DNA of 64,000 nt from Diprion similis. Its lineage: Eukaryota; Arthropoda; Insecta; Hymenoptera; Diprionidae. The notes beneath the pieces were generated by a model. It was not told the origin of the DNA. It did not search any database and saw only the letters and a list, made by a program, of their open reading frames with translations. Shown one piece after another: positions 37,601 through 51,947 of the stretch. Made by a program: the position numbers and the translations under genes. Within the stretch, counting starts at the first letter, position 1; every line of letters begins with the position of its first letter. Location of the stretch: positions 6,262,001-6,326,000 of the forward strand of contig NC_060116.1 of assembly GCF_021155765.1 (NCBI RefSeq), read 5' to 3'.

Positions 37601-40600
37601 CCAAACCCCCGATACCAGGTACAAGGCTTGTCTGTACGAAAGTTAAAAAGGGTACAATTTAATTCTCGTAAAATCGATCGTCTTCCCTTGGAACAGCTTT
37701 GACAAGTCGCGGGGATGAAAATGCCCATGCGTTCGTGATTATTTGATGAAATGCTCGATTTTTTATTCCGATACAGGCTTTCTCCGACTCGACGAATCTT
37801 TCAAAGACGATACGGTTCCACACGCATAGACAAACGAATTGTGTTGAATTTTTTAGGAGATATGAAAATTGCAGGATCTTATCCGTCGACGATTTTTTTT
37901 CTAGGGAGATGTCGGAAGAAATGCTTTGAAAATAGAATGTCAATAAATTCAATTCATTAACGTTCTTCTGTAATTTCCACGCCGTTCTTAAGAATTTTTT
38001 TACCATCAGAGGAGGTTTTTAGGCGTTTACGGATTTCATTGAATCACAGGAAATCGTAACAAATCACTAAAAGTTAACAGAAATCCCTTGATAAACTTGG
38101 AATCATCGAAGCAATAAATTGTTGATATTTGGCCTTTGCCTCAAAACTTGAACAACGATTTCCAGGATTTCATCTGCAACGCTATCATGTGATTTCCAGT
38201 GAATCGCAATCACATCAAATGATTTGAGTCAGCTCAGGGTAATACTTCGAGTTCCATTGATTTACGATATTATTTCAAACCGTTAATTTATTACTGCGAC
38301 TTTCTTGAGCGAATGCAGGCCTTTCGTAAATTTGTGAAGCAAAAATTTTCGTATCTAAGAATTCGTCGATAGTCTTACTCGGAGAATTTGACACCATTGT
38401 ATCACACGCGGGGTCAAGATATAATCAGGAACGTTGTCGACGAAAATTTCCTTTCGTTAAAGAAAGAGCCTTCTCTTTTCCGGAGAGTTAGAAACCCTAT
38501 AAATTTAAATCGTACCAATTATTTTATGCATTAACTTAAAACCTTACGACGACAGTGAATACAGTAATTTGTTCGTTTCGACATAACTGTCATAACAGCA
38601 AGTAGAAACGATCGATCGGTGAACTAAAGAATGAGTTTTTGCAATACACGAAGATGAAAAGACTCGAGGCACAAAATTGTTATGATTATAACGCGACGAT
38701 GAGGTTATTCACTTCATCCGGAAGCGGATATATAATGCTTTCAATAAGATCATATCTCACCTATGCAATCTGTTTCGTGGGATGAAATTCTTAGGGTTCA
38801 GACTGTGACTGAATAGCGGAAAAACGCGTAGGTGCAAAAGGACGAAGCGAACATTCCTCGGAAATTCCATTTTTATTCTCATCGTCGTTTTATGTGAAAT
38901 TGAACGACGAGTTTCTTACTCAACGCTACACTGACAGACGCACGCGTCAAAGCTGTTAAACTTCCGAGAAGAATTTTTCTTCTGATCATTTGAAACAGGA
39001 ATCTAAGATCTCGAGTCAATGTTAACAAGAGACCTGCAGACTGTCGGTCCTGTAATCCGCAGGAAGCATCTTTAGAGGCGGATTGTGGCTGGTAATAAAA
39101 GACCTTTGGAAATATTACAGTAATCCTGCATTCCTCCTTGTGAATTCAAGTTTCAGGATCGCGCGATTCTTCCCCTCTTCGTATACTTGATACGCAATTA
39201 CGGAGCACGTTTCTAAAGTTTCAACAGAATTTCGATTACAATACCGCCAAAAATAACCGGCACGTTGCTATCAGCCGATTTAATTTTCCCTGCAATTTCA
39301 CGAACAACCTTCCAACCGTCCAACGCGAGCACATTCGTAATAATTATAACGAAGCTCGCGACCCCATTATCCGATAATTCCAGGGTAAGGTAAACCCCAA
39401 AAACGGGTTTCTGAACCCCGGTATCGAGTTTCTTTGGACTTCGGAGAATACGATTTATCAGGACTCGGTTAATCCCCGGAATACAAACTACTCGCACGTT
39501 CTTTGTTATTTTTAACTCTGCGGTACACAAAAACGGGCGAAAAATTCAACCGAAAAAAATACGACAAAGATCAACGGAGTCCATCAGGAATTTTCATGTA
39601 GATTATCCATGAAATTACATTGTAATATCGCTCCTGCAAAAATGGGAACAATTTTTCGTGAGGCTTGACTCGAGCTGTTTTTCCTTTACCTTCCAATATA
39701 TTTTATGCGGTGAATTCAGTGGAATTTTTCCCAAATTACGTCTTGCTTTTTATTCTTGCACTTTATTTTACCGCCGGAATAACGCAATTGTTACAATATA
39801 TATTCACCTACCTTATGGTGAAAGCTCTCATCGGTCGTGTCACAAGCAGCCATCTTTCTATCGCTAAAACCGTCAGATTTCCAATACTGGCCAGCCCCAA
39901 AGTCGACATGAACCAAGCGTACCTGAATCCAAATCAGAGGCAGAGAACGAAGGAAGTCAAACAAGGGAGATAAAGACTTTTATTCCTGCAATTTGTTCGT
40001 CTGGATCTATTATACTTTTGTGCATAGACCGAGAATCATGTGATAACTCTGTGTATATCACAGGCGTGCAAAAAATATGTTATTTGTTATTCACAAATAT
40101 TATGTTTTTGAGTGTGCTTAATGAAAAAATTACTTTCATTTTCCTCAGTCGCGTAAAGTATTTTTGCAAAATACAAGGTGTTATGAAAGCAAGAAATCAC
40201 AATTTTGCATAGGATTTTTAGAATCAAGAATAGGATACCAGACTCTGAGTTAAACGGGAGTTTCACTATAAATGAAATTACAAAAACGAGTTCAAGAAAA
40301 AACCTGACATGATAGAGTTTTTTTGAATATTTTATAAAAATAATATAAATGAAAATAAAAATCTATAAGAAACAGTGGAAAAAACCTTTGCAGTTTTTTG
40401 TTGCAGATCCGTGTAATTAAGTTTTTCAGCTTACACTGTTCGAAATTTAAAAATTGTTCGTAACTTCTAAAATGCTTTTCCAGCAGCTGACCAATTCCTA
40501 TCGCAGGTATTATAAGTATACATATATACACATTTATTTATATATTGACGCATTGAGAATTATTTATTCATTCATTCGGCCACGCAGATGTTTTCAGGCG

Positions 40601-43600
40601 ATCCCCATGTAAGACTTATCGAAGGAACGAAGAGCTCCATAAATTCGAATATATTTGCAAACTTTACGTGTTCCGCGAATCCAGTATTTATTCATACAAC
40701 TTGAAGAGAAAAATGTGAAGAATATATACAGCGTATATACAATGGCAACGAGAAGATAAACATAAAACAAACAAATTCTGTTGATTTTGATCTTACCAAA
40801 ACATCAATCGAAAATGTGTGCTAAATTAGGCGTAATATTGTTGCAGAATCAGTTCAGCGATGAAGTTCGCTAATTAACGGATCTTACAACCGTGGTTGAT
40901 TCAGCAATTGGTAATCAACGATGAGGAACTGGAAGATAATTCGAAAATAAACGAATAGATAAACGAATAATAACAAAATTCCGCGGTTACTGAACTCTGA
41001 AAAGTATCTCTTTCATCGTGACTAATTTATGTGAACTGCGGTCAGCGGTTGTTATATGCGACGTATCTAACTTTCGGAAATTCGAATTAGAGGGATCTCA
41101 AGGGGTTCGTAGGATTCGTAGATATATACCATTAATAACGATAAACGAATCCCAAGAGTCAAAGGCGCTCTTTGTAGGCATGGAAAGTAGAACCGATTTT
41201 ATCGCGCGTTTCAACCCCGGGCAAAGTTCAAATACACTTCATGTTGACACGTTATTATAAACAGATATTTTACCTACGAAGTCACTCGATTCTAATGAAT
41301 TACGCCCCTGGTAATATGATGTTATACGTATGATATAATCTGTTACATCACCGAGGAGAAATGTTTCGCTGTAGACAGTTATCTCGGTGTCAATGGAATG
41401 TTTTGTTTTTATTTAGAAGGCTTGATAAATTAATACTTTGACCAAAGAAATTATTTGTTTAATTATACGTAGTATGAAGAAGCAAAGAATTTTTTTCAAT
41501 TCAAAACAGTTTCATTCGATCTTATGCAATACTTCTGTACAATTTTCAATTTCTAAAGAAATGCATTTGTAGAGATGCCATTCAATATATTTAGAATAAT
41601 ATTTTATTTTACAAGTTACAAAATCGAAGGCAGGAATAATTCATTCAATTTAAATCGAGTCAGGCTGTTCCAATTCGAACAAACATCAATGGAGGTTAAT
41701 TGGCCAAAATTCGATGCTTTTTATTAATTTCATTACCAGTTGGTCACACGTTGAGTAAAAGATCTCTTCAGATTTGGATAAATAAATAATTCCGGACTTA
41801 TCAATAAAAGCTTAGGTATCGATGCTTTATTTCAAATCACATCTCAAGTTATTGAAAATCTGATAGATTACTTCGATTTCACCCTATAAGATTGATCATT
41901 TTATTCAAAATACTACTTTTCACAAAGTCTCTTGAAGCAGATTTCCGATTTCTTTTACAGTATAAGTCAATCAGCAAAAATTTGGTAAATACGAAACGAA
42001 GTATTCTCTTAAAATAAAATTAAGAAAAATTATCGTCATGGACCAACCAGCCTCCATAACTCATAGAAATTCAGTAAACAACATTTCACACCCAGTGTTA
42101 AATTGAAGGCACGATAAACGCAGCAGAGATACGTAAAACTGAATTTCTTAATAATCACACGTCCGATCAGATGCCGTAAATGGATTCAACTGTCAAAACC
42201 TTTTAATTAAATCGTTTAAAGTCACAGCTCGACCGAAGCGGATCAAGGTTGCAACTTCGCACCGATTGCGGAGGATCAGAATCCAGAATGAAGAAAGTCC
42301 TCAAGCACCGTAGAGGTACGATTGAATCTCATGAATTTTTCACGCAGTTATTCTCGCAAATTATCATTTTTAAACGAGTCGTCGGTTTCGTCAATGGGAC
42401 AGACGTATTGCCGTATTATTAGATTAGAATACTCATAATACAGTAAAGTAAACTGATGATTACGGTATTATTAACGCGTTTTATTATTTTTTATTTATTT
42501 TTTTTTTTTTATTCGTTTCTTCTTACGTTTTACGGTCAAGATCTCGCCTAGTGATTAACGGCATGCCAATCTCGCCTGTAACTGCCATCTGCACGCACAT
42601 TGCGCAATACCTGTACCATTTAGTTTCGTACAACTATGTCGTGCAGGTATATCTCGTTACAACCTTGACAGATATACGATCACTGTGTAATTTACAAGCT
42701 CTTCAAGCGAACTGAAGTTTAAGTTCACTTCGGTGTCAAGTAATTAGATCCTTCTCTCGAGAAATGCAGAACAGGAGTTTGGATGTCTCCGGTTTCTTAT
42801 TATTCAAAATTTCAGAAGACTGTAGAAAGTGTGATATAATGCAAAGAGACTTTTGGAAAACACTATAATATATAATTATTTACTGGAGTTAAATTGCATG
42901 AAAAAAAAGGAAATTACAAAATCTCAACTTGACCAAGGATTGACTTTCTAATATGTGATTTATTTATTAAAAAATTGTATCATAAATATAATATTTAATT
43001 ACCAAAGACAACCCGTGTAGCCCCAGTACCATCTTCCAAGGATTGCAGATACGGTTGGAAACGGAGTACCGATAATTGATACGCAGAAGTCGCCGATCTA
43101 CAATGACAAATATTCAACTTGTACATACAGTGTAAGAGCTCACTTTACACCCCAGTGCTGCGAATTTATGGCCTCTTTTGGGACGATGCCACGTTTTTTT
43201 TTTTTCATATAAAGACGTAATTATTTCGAAGAATTCTTAGGCTGTGGTTCTCGTGCTTGCACATCTCGCGATTATAATATTATAATATTTCAATCGTGAA
43301 GTTGATTGATAAGTTTTAGACAATTTTTCTTATCCGTCTCAATCTTTTTTCAAAACAAATATCTCCACCGATACCACATACTTGTGTTTTTCTCGGATAT
43401 TTCCATAGGAAGAGAGAGCCAAACTTGTTATTCAATAAATTTCTTCCCTCTCCAACCGCGTTATCATTATCGTATATCGGTTATCGAGCAACAGGTAGCA
43501 CGTGTGCAACAGCCAGAGAAATCGATGAAGTCATCTGCAGCCTGCAAGCACAACGTAAAATGCCACGTGTATGCGGTCCCGGTTTGAATTTTTGGCAAAA

Positions 43601-45639
43601 TTCCTGTCTAAAGAGGCTCCAGGTTCGCCAAAAGTCGACCCGTTTTATTAGTTTTATCACTAGATAGTCGTAGGTTATTAGTTGTGTTCATCAAATTCCT
43701 ATATTCGTAATTATGGTCTATTTGATAATCGTTCTTATATTATCTACCAGTTTTGTCAAAAATCTTTTATCTCTCTTGCGCTGGCATGTTCGTGTGTAGC
43801 TCTGTCTCTCTCCTAGGGAGTCTTACCACTGTCAGCTAATTTTGGAACGCACCCTACATTATATGGGGCATTCCACGCCAATTTGACCTCGGTTGTAGCC
43901 TTGAGCTCTCAGATTTGGCCTGCAATGTTTTAGATGATTATTTGCACTTTGAAAGGTACTCTAGTTTTCTTTTTTTTTTTTTTTTTTTGTTTCGACTCAA
44001 TTTGAATTTTCTACAATTTTTAGAAACGATTTTATTGACCTACCAAAATTTTTTTGAAAAATTCTAAAAAATCCTGTTTCGGATATCAAAATTTTCGAGA
44101 TTGGATCTGGAGTGGGCTGATTTTCCCTTCTTACTGTTCTCAAACTTTCACGGAAAAAAACTTAAAAAAAATTAGAAACGAAAGTCATTTTACTATGGAT
44201 AGTTGCTGAAACATTTTCATATTTTTCGGTACCATTTTAGGATTTTTTTTTTTCCTAAAAATCCAATGTCTGATGCAGGATTTTTCAGAACTTCGGTCAA
44301 ATTTTTAATTTTGGTTGGTCGATGAGATCGTTTCTAAAAATCGTTAGATAATTCACATTGAGTCAAAAAAAAAAAAAAAAAGAAAAACCGTGTACATTTC
44401 AAAGTGAGATTAATCATATCAAAAAATCGCACGCCAAATCCGAAAGGTCACAGGTAAAATCCAGGTCAAATTGGCGTGGAATGCCCCATATACACTGGGT
44501 GTTTTCCGTGATGCGCCCCATAGGGACCCTTAATTGTAGGTAAATCGGGATACAAATGTATTCTGAGAAGGTCCGAGTTTCGGCGGGGCTGATTTGCCTA
44601 TAATTAGGAGTCCATACGGGGCACATCACGCAAATAATCCAGTGTATCGATATTCGTTTCAAATAATTTCAAAATTGTTACAAATTGTGGTGATTTATTC
44701 GATTTTACTCTACAGTGGGTTACTTTATTCGAAAGACTATTTTCGACAAATTCCCTGAAACAGTTTATTTCCAAGACGTCAGCATCGTTAAATATCCAAT
44801 TTTACCACCAATTGCGTGGATATCGATTATGATCGGCTAATAGCGAATTAAATTGACCACCGAAAGAAGAAAATGTATGTCAGTTACTGTGGAAAATTGT
44901 TTCCTAAATGAAATGTGTTATTCTAGAGTGGAATGAAAAAAATTGGTTAATAATAATTTCGACGTATCGATATCCAAGCTTTCCTCTATAATTATAGGAT
45001 TTTATACTTTTGTATTTCTAAGGAGATCCCCATACCTCACGAATATAATATCTAATTTGACAAATACTCAACGCACGACTATCCCGTGGTAAAATCAACG
45101 AAAGTATAAATTTTCCCTCGGTATTGCGGCAACGTTTTTTCACCAAGGATAAGCGTATACCCATCCATAAACATTAATTACCGACGGTTTATTTTACGCA
45201 CAGTGCTTAACATACAGTCAGAGGTAAAATTTCTGCAGACAGTAATTAGCACGACGCGTCATCGCTGGGTGTTTTTAAAATTTCACAAAAGTTTTATAGC
45301 CCTCGCAATACGCGGTAAATCAATTAACAGTGTGCATTTAATTGCGTAAAATTTGCCAAATTGCCTCGAGTACAGACTAACGATAACAATAAAAATAAAA
45401 GCAATAAAAACCACGTTTATTTTGCCACTCACCACCAAATTCAGCAATACCACATTGACCGGCGTTAACAAAGTTTGCCTATCTCGCAGCATGATGAATA
45501 TCACAGTCATATTCAAAAGTGCACCGAGAACACCGATCGCTATTAAAACAGCTGCGGTACCCAGATACGCCGTTTTTCCCACATCTTCCACCTCCTGCTC
45601 CTCAATCCCGTTGCTCGCATTCAAAGCTTCGAGGGACAT
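34645..45639 (-). CDS. Ciliary-type invertebrate opsin (pteropsin), complete, six exons, 337 residues
   Basis: A seven-transmembrane light-sensing receptor; in insects pteropsins are expressed in brain or non-compound-eye cells (family knowledge). Exons (minus): 45639-45433, 43097-43003, 39922-39812, 37631-37372, 36988-36873 and 34869-34645; all are GT-AG with agreeing phases. Retinal-binding lysine is K279 in LLAKSSICYNPLIY, which also holds the NPxxY motif. The disulfide cysteines are C99 (TGCLW) and C174 (NLSC). The E/DRY position reads E123-R124-W125. The vertebrate counterion position is Tyr102, while Glu168, six residues before C174, matches E181, as in bistable pigments. SYGPEAGNLSCSVSWEV is characteristic of insect pteropsins. 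The gene spans 11 kb with long introns. The cytoplasmic tail is about 45 residues with no palmitoylation cysteine near the helix-8 region that I can see. Confidence 0.93.
35185..35500 (+). pseudogene. Non-LTR retrotransposon reverse-transcriptase fragment
   Basis: Reads NYRLIAFVSNLAKVFESLVH, then after frameshifts FKKVVGTNEAIATLTDFIYD and a degraded DLAxAFxTV region. This is the palm-domain start of a Jockey/RTE-type reverse transcriptase. In-frame stops and frameshifts are present and the rest of the element is missing. It lies in the last opsin intron, antisense to the gene. Confidence 0.75.
35921..35945. repeat. TA microsatellite
   Basis: Perfect alternating TA run of about 24 bases within the last opsin intron. 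Confidence 0.8.
41699..41940 (+). repeat. Dispersed repeat family R1, copy c
   Basis: In an opsin intron. TTGGCCAAAATTCGATGC, then AAAGCTTAGGTATCGATGC, then GATTTCACCCTATAAG follow the same order as copies near 7.1 and 9.7 kb. Confidence 0.5.
43775..43858 (+). repeat. Dispersed repeat family R3, copy a
   Basis: GTTCGTGTGTAGCTCTGTCT, CTCCTAGGGAGT and TTTTGGAACGCAC blocks recur at about 50400-50466. This copy abuts the fold-back element that starts at 43861. Confidence 0.55.
43861..44491. mobile_element. Fold-back element with TIR ATATGGGGCATTCCACGCCA
   Basis: The 29-base left end beginning ATATGGGGCATTCCACGCCA is the exact reverse complement of 44463-44491. Interior blocks also pair imperfectly (for example TTTCGACTCAATTTGAATTT on the left with a GTGAGTC-type block before the long A run on the right). 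Homopolymer T and A runs at about 43971-43988 and 44366-44382 sit at mirrored positions. No coding frame. Probable MITE in an opsin intron. Confidence 0.85.
44491..44646. mobile_element. Second, directly abutting fold-back MITE (about 155 bp)
   Basis: Starts TACACTGGGTGTTTTCCGTG and ends with its imperfect reverse complement (ending AATAATCCAGTGTA). The pairing runs for about 55 bases on each side, including GATGCGCCCC against GGGGCACATC. It shares its first base with the end of the previous element, so two TA-type insertions lie back to back. Confidence 0.8.
44651..44770 (+). repeat. Dispersed repeat family R1, copy d
   Basis: TTTCAAATAATTTCAA followed by TTCGATTTTACTCTACAGTG and a CCTGAAACAG end matches the second half of copy a. 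Partial and diverged. Confidence 0.4.
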
Positions 45640-48600
45640 TCTTGGTTATTACACACAGGTTTATACGGCACTCGACGGAACAAGACGTCTCGAACTCTGG
45701 TTAACTTGGTACAAAATTTGCATTGTTCGCCATACAACAATTCCGACCAAGTTTTGAAGCCGTATCGTTATCATTTCGACTCGAATAATTTATCTTCCTT
45801 TTTCCGTTTCAAATGTTTATATATGTGCTATTGCAATTTCATTGAGGGGGAGAAAATGTCCAGAGTCGAAAGTATTCGGCTATATTGAATTACAATGTTA
45901 CTTGTAAAACTTCCCGCCGACTTTCAGACCGACGCTTCTGCATCAATCTCGTAATCGAACGGATCGAAATTAATTAGGCGTTCCAATTCAATTCTGCGCT
46001 CTTCATTTTCTTTCATGAAACACACCTTTTCATTTCGTTGATTGAATAATCACCGTCAGTCCTTGCGCGATCGAATCGAATTTTTAAGCAATTATTTTCC
46101 GACAATAGTGAATCCATTCTTCCCTTTTTTGTATCAGTCTGGTTAGCGATCTTTTTAAAGACCTCTAGAATTTTTTAACAAATTATTATATTCACACGAG
46201 GGTTGCATGTTTCTTGATTTTTTAAAAAAAGACAAAGTTCATCAAACTAATGACCGAATTAATTTGTTGAGAGTTTATACCTGAGGTAAGAAAGTCCTTA
46301 TTGGCCAACACGCGCTGATACTCAACACGTGATAAAATTCAAATTATCCTTATATATCACCTCCAGCGCGCACAAATTTCCAATCGTTGTTCTCTAATGA
46401 AGTTCGTTTCCCACGAACACGTATAAAGACGTGTGAACAATGCATTAAATACATTGCAATTGCCAAGGTTGGATATTAAGTATTTGTCTTACGGTTAGTC
46501 GAATAGTTGTCAGTTATTGTGTAGGCAGACAAAAAATGTTCGGCTTCTAATTATACTTTCAGAACGTAAACAGGTAATATACTTATAATAAGGTCCGTAA
46601 ACTAGTTACATGTGTTCTTAAGCTTCGTTGGTAGGAATTTGAAAACAACGTTTGTTATTCTCAAATTTACGTAGATAATAGTGAACGATAAAATTGTCTG
46701 TATATTTATTCATAATTTTTCCATCGCGGTTATTTATTCGTGATTCGAAACATTATTTTTCCCTTAACTCATCGGACGCTTGCATATAATTTTTCACCGC
46801 AAATTATTATCGCAAATCACGCCTGAGCACGTGCGTTCGAACGGCACGTGCGGGTCTCAAAAAGGAGACAAACTGGCAGCACGCTTAGAATTACATCCCT
46901 TATATATCGAGATTTCGCCCGCGTCCAACCCTCCGCGCTATCCGCAACCCCCGTTTGAAAGATCCATCTGCGCAAAGTCTGCAGCCTGACTGGCACGCGC
47001 CGCCCGCGTCTCTCCGATATTACGTTTTAAAACTCGCGATATTCTAACAATAAGTCCTGTACAGCATGGGTAAATCGTTGGCGGTGAGTATTACGTCGGT
47101 CAAAAATCACCCCTCAAACGACGGCTTAGAGCCAAGGACCGACCGTAATTAGTGCAATTATTAACGACGTTGCATACGTCTTTGACAATGTATAGTCGAG
47201 AGTTTTATGAAGCAGTAAATATTTGACAAAGTTTAATAATACAAGGGGCGATGCTTGTACTTAAAACCTGCTTCTTCATTGCCGCGGCTTATTAAACGTG
47301 GGATATTAATTTTGTGGTACTTATCTCACGGAGAAGATAACAGTCATAGAAGAAGAAGAATAAGAAGAAGAAGATGAAAAACCACGTTATTAACTCTTTG
47401 AATAGTGTTACACGCGTATATAGCTCTTCATACATTTCAAAAAGCAGTAAATTTTTTTTGCAGAGATCAACGTGGCATTACGGACATCTATAATCACAGA
47501 GTTGTAAAATTAAAAGCAAAAGCAGGTGCAAAAATTTTGCAGTGGGATTGCTTTGTTCCTATATTTGTTCATATATGTATGATCCTTGTCTAAACATTCG
47601 TGGAGTAAATCTTCTGCCCGGAAAATACGCGCGCTTCACCGCCATACGCAACTGTTACATAACAATTCGCATTCCATCGCGTACGTAATGAGATAAACAT
47701 TTAGAAACCTGAAAGTCCGGTAAGCGGTCCATGGAAAGAAAGGGAGAGAGTTGATTTGAGCCGCGTAGCGTCCACACTGTATACACTGTGATGTCTTTCT
47801 GTTCCGGTAAAAGTGAAATCTCCTGATGCCGTTTTGCTTTTTCCTGCCACCGTTGCGTCTTTATAATATATAATCTCTGTAATATATTGGAACAGTATGC
47901 GTATAGTCAGTAACTCGTATCAAGTTCTCGCCTTTTTTCACGTATAAACAACAGCATCAATGCTGATTCGCCTGTGGTTAGGCAGCTTACGTTACTTCAC
48001 GATTTTTTAACTTTAGTACTCGACGTCGAGAGTAACACTGGTTGCTTGTGCACAGGCGGATTTATTTTTTGACTCATGTCGACTTTTCATTCTTGATCAA
48101 AAAACCTGGTGTGCAACATTTTTTCTTTGATATTTCCTGATTCGATTGTTATAGAAAGTAATTCTCGTTCTCATTATTTCCATATTCACACATAGTATTA
48201 GTGAAAAGAAGACGTTCGCAGAAAAATATGCGTCACTGCTGGTATCGATGTTCTGTGGTGAAAGTATAACTTTTGTAGCTCATAAATTTACTGGCCACAC
48301 TAGATCAGCGAGAGCAAGTTCGATAGTTTGATTCGCAACTCGAACGAATAAAATTATATTCAAACACTGCTAAGGCTGATTGATTATTCTCTTGATTTAG
48401 CCCACGGAATACATACCGTGTATTACATAACTGTACGGAATGTTTTTAGATAAGTTCATCTTGTGTTATCCAATTAAAAGGAAAAATCGAAACAAGCGGC
48501 GTTGAAAAAATAATACAAAATCGGGGATCACAGTTACATAAAACAAACGAGTTTTACATCTGTCCCAAGGTTTATCCTTCTGCAACGATAACAAACATTG

Positions 48601-48660
48601 TGGACGATTTATCACGTTGTACAAAAGTATTTATTTTTTACCGGGTAAAAGCTTTCGACT
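45640..48660. other. Region between opsin and PSMA3, no confirmed gene
   Basis: The opsin promoter should lie just above 45639. A CpG-richer patch near 46.93-47.03 kb is followed at 47066 by an ATG in the context ACAGCATGG with six codons (MGKSLA) and a perfect GTGAGT donor, which could be a first coding exon of a plus-strand gene, but no second exon was found. A GAA-rich microsatellite lies at about 47348-47380. Confidence 0.4.
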
Positions 48661-48672
48661 AACCAACAAAGC

Positions 48673-48678
48673 TTTATT
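48673..48678 (-). terminator. Candidate polyadenylation signal of PSMA3
   Basis: Minus-strand AATAAA about 130 bases beyond the PSMA3 stop codon. Confidence 0.45.
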
Positions 48679-48809
48679 CAATATAAAAAAATGCTGCAGA
48701 TGTATAAACAAAGAATGTATTTTCGCAGCAATTTATACACACTTCGTGATAGCTTTTTCAAAATTACACATCATTTCTTAATTAAATTTAATAATATTCA
48801 TCACACGTT

Positions 48810-50168
<1,359 letters not shown>

Positions 50169-51475
50169 CCTTGTTACGGAATATTAAAAAATTATTATTT
50201 CTGCACAATTAATTGTATTATTTATTTACACGCGACGCGGCGTGAATAGGCAGAAATCAGAATTCAATTGTCAGAAGCAAAACCTCGACTACTCATCCAT
50301 GGGTCATGAAAAGTTGGCAAGCAGCTGCGTTGATAATGTGGGAATTCGATATTAGCTCCCAGTACTGTCAACCATTTTTCATCTCTTTTGTACTACCGCG
50401 TTCGTGAGTGGCTCTGTTTCTGTCCTAGGGAGTTTTTAGCGCTACCAACTAATTTCGGAACGCACTTTTTATGCCCTATATGGTATAGCGGCAATCCGCT
50501 AGGGGCTTCATCGCCTACAAGGCTGATGTAAACAATAATGGCGTCTAGCTCGGGAATACCCGGGTCACCTGGATTGTTGACTAAGCGATCCACCACCACT
50601 AACCGATCATCCATGGCTGTTTTTATGCTTTATAATGTCGTTAAATGATTGTAGGACACATGAAAAATTAACAGACGTCTTGCGCCAGCAAAATTTGAAC
50701 GGCTCGATATGAAGTATAGAAAATATGAAGAGATTTGGCGATTATGAACTTCGCAACGGATCTTACAAGTGATTCTGAGCTCGTGATTAAAAATTCCTGC
50801 CGGGAACTGTTTGCTTGGCAGATTGCCGGCATGATGATATCTATTTTTTTCAGATAGTCACACTAAATGACTACTCAAATCTTGCAGTTCAGATTTTTTG
50901 GAACATTATTACTCTTACAATCAAAGATATATACTGAGTAAAAAAAATTCTCCCATGTATGTACTTCCATAAGGAACTTCCGACAGAAGCTAAACTTCTA
51001 AATTTATATGAGTGGTATACCCTGACTTCAAATAACTTAAGAAATGGCTCTTTTCTGAACAATGAAGTTAAGAGAATGAAAAAGAGAGGGAGAGATTGAG
51101 ACAAAGAAGGATATGAAGAATGACCAATTTTCGATTATTCTATGAAATATAACCCTTAACCCTGAAATCCGGGTCATTTTTGTTCGATGAATTGTTCGAT
51201 GCGAATCACGCAGTCTGCTTTGTTTTCGCACTGATATCTATCTGTGACACGACCATGTGAATCGTGGTGTGAGGTGAGCGTGCATGTGTGGAATTATTGT
51301 TTTTACTTAGCAGCGCGGTCTCAAACGGACCTTAGAAGTCAAAATGAGTTGCAGATTACGTGGCAATTTACGTGAGAATTCACCTTAGAAAATTAGTAGA
51401 CGAAATTGGTTTCAACACTGGAATATCTTACTATTAGGCGTCGTTTATAATCGACCCTTTTGTTTTTTTTTTTTC
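50169..51475. other. Upstream region of PSMA3
   Basis: No confirmed gene. Contains repeat R3 copy b. A 73-codon minus-strand frame (50614-50393) overlaps that repeat and probably belongs to it. Confidence 0.4.
50400..50466 (+). repeat. Dispersed repeat family R3, copy b
   Basis: GTTCGTGAGTGGCTCTGTTT, GTCCTAGGGAGT and TTTCGGAACGCAC match 43775-43858 in order. Confidence 0.55.
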
Positions 51476-51610
51476 ATGACGGCAGTTTGCAGCATTTTAG
51501 ATTTTCCAGACGAAATTTTAGTGAATGTTATGTTAAGCTCAAATCTCCGAAAGAGGTTGCCTCTGGATGATTCCTACAGGAGTATGATGAAAAGGCGTTG
51601 GGGTGAATAA
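51476..51610 (+). pseudogene. F-box-like N-terminal fragment
   Basis: A 44-codon frame starting at an ATG (MTAVCSILDFPDEILVNVML) reads like the start of an F-box (FPDEIL.NV) followed by KRRW. It then stops. Together with leucine-rich exons downstream it suggests a broken F-box/LRR gene on the plus strand. A GTGAAT donor near the end would allow splicing, so it could instead be a real first exon. Confidence 0.35.
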
Positions 51611-51947
51611 AATGTGCATGTAATTTTTTCTACAGGATATTTTTCCTTCCATTAGTTATATATTTATTTGCATACCTGAATCGTTCCTCATCACTCATTC
51701 ACTTCAAAATATGATTCACAGTTACAGTGTTACAAAATTTTCTAAATTTTCCATGCATTTTATGCGTGATATGTTATCACAATTGGAAATTACTCAGCTC
51801 AACAAAGTGAATTGCTGCGTATTTCTTTACAGCTATATTGAAACACAATATTATACTGCCAAACTGGAGCACAGAAGCAATTGGATGCAGTTGAAATTTT
51901 GTCAACTTATCTACTATTTGGTCAACCGCACGTAAAAATGGGTCAAC

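Noticed and set aside
39213-39530. 105-codon minus-strand frame in an opsin intron
   Set aside because: No recognisable domain, and it lies between two firmly placed opsin exons; probably chance.
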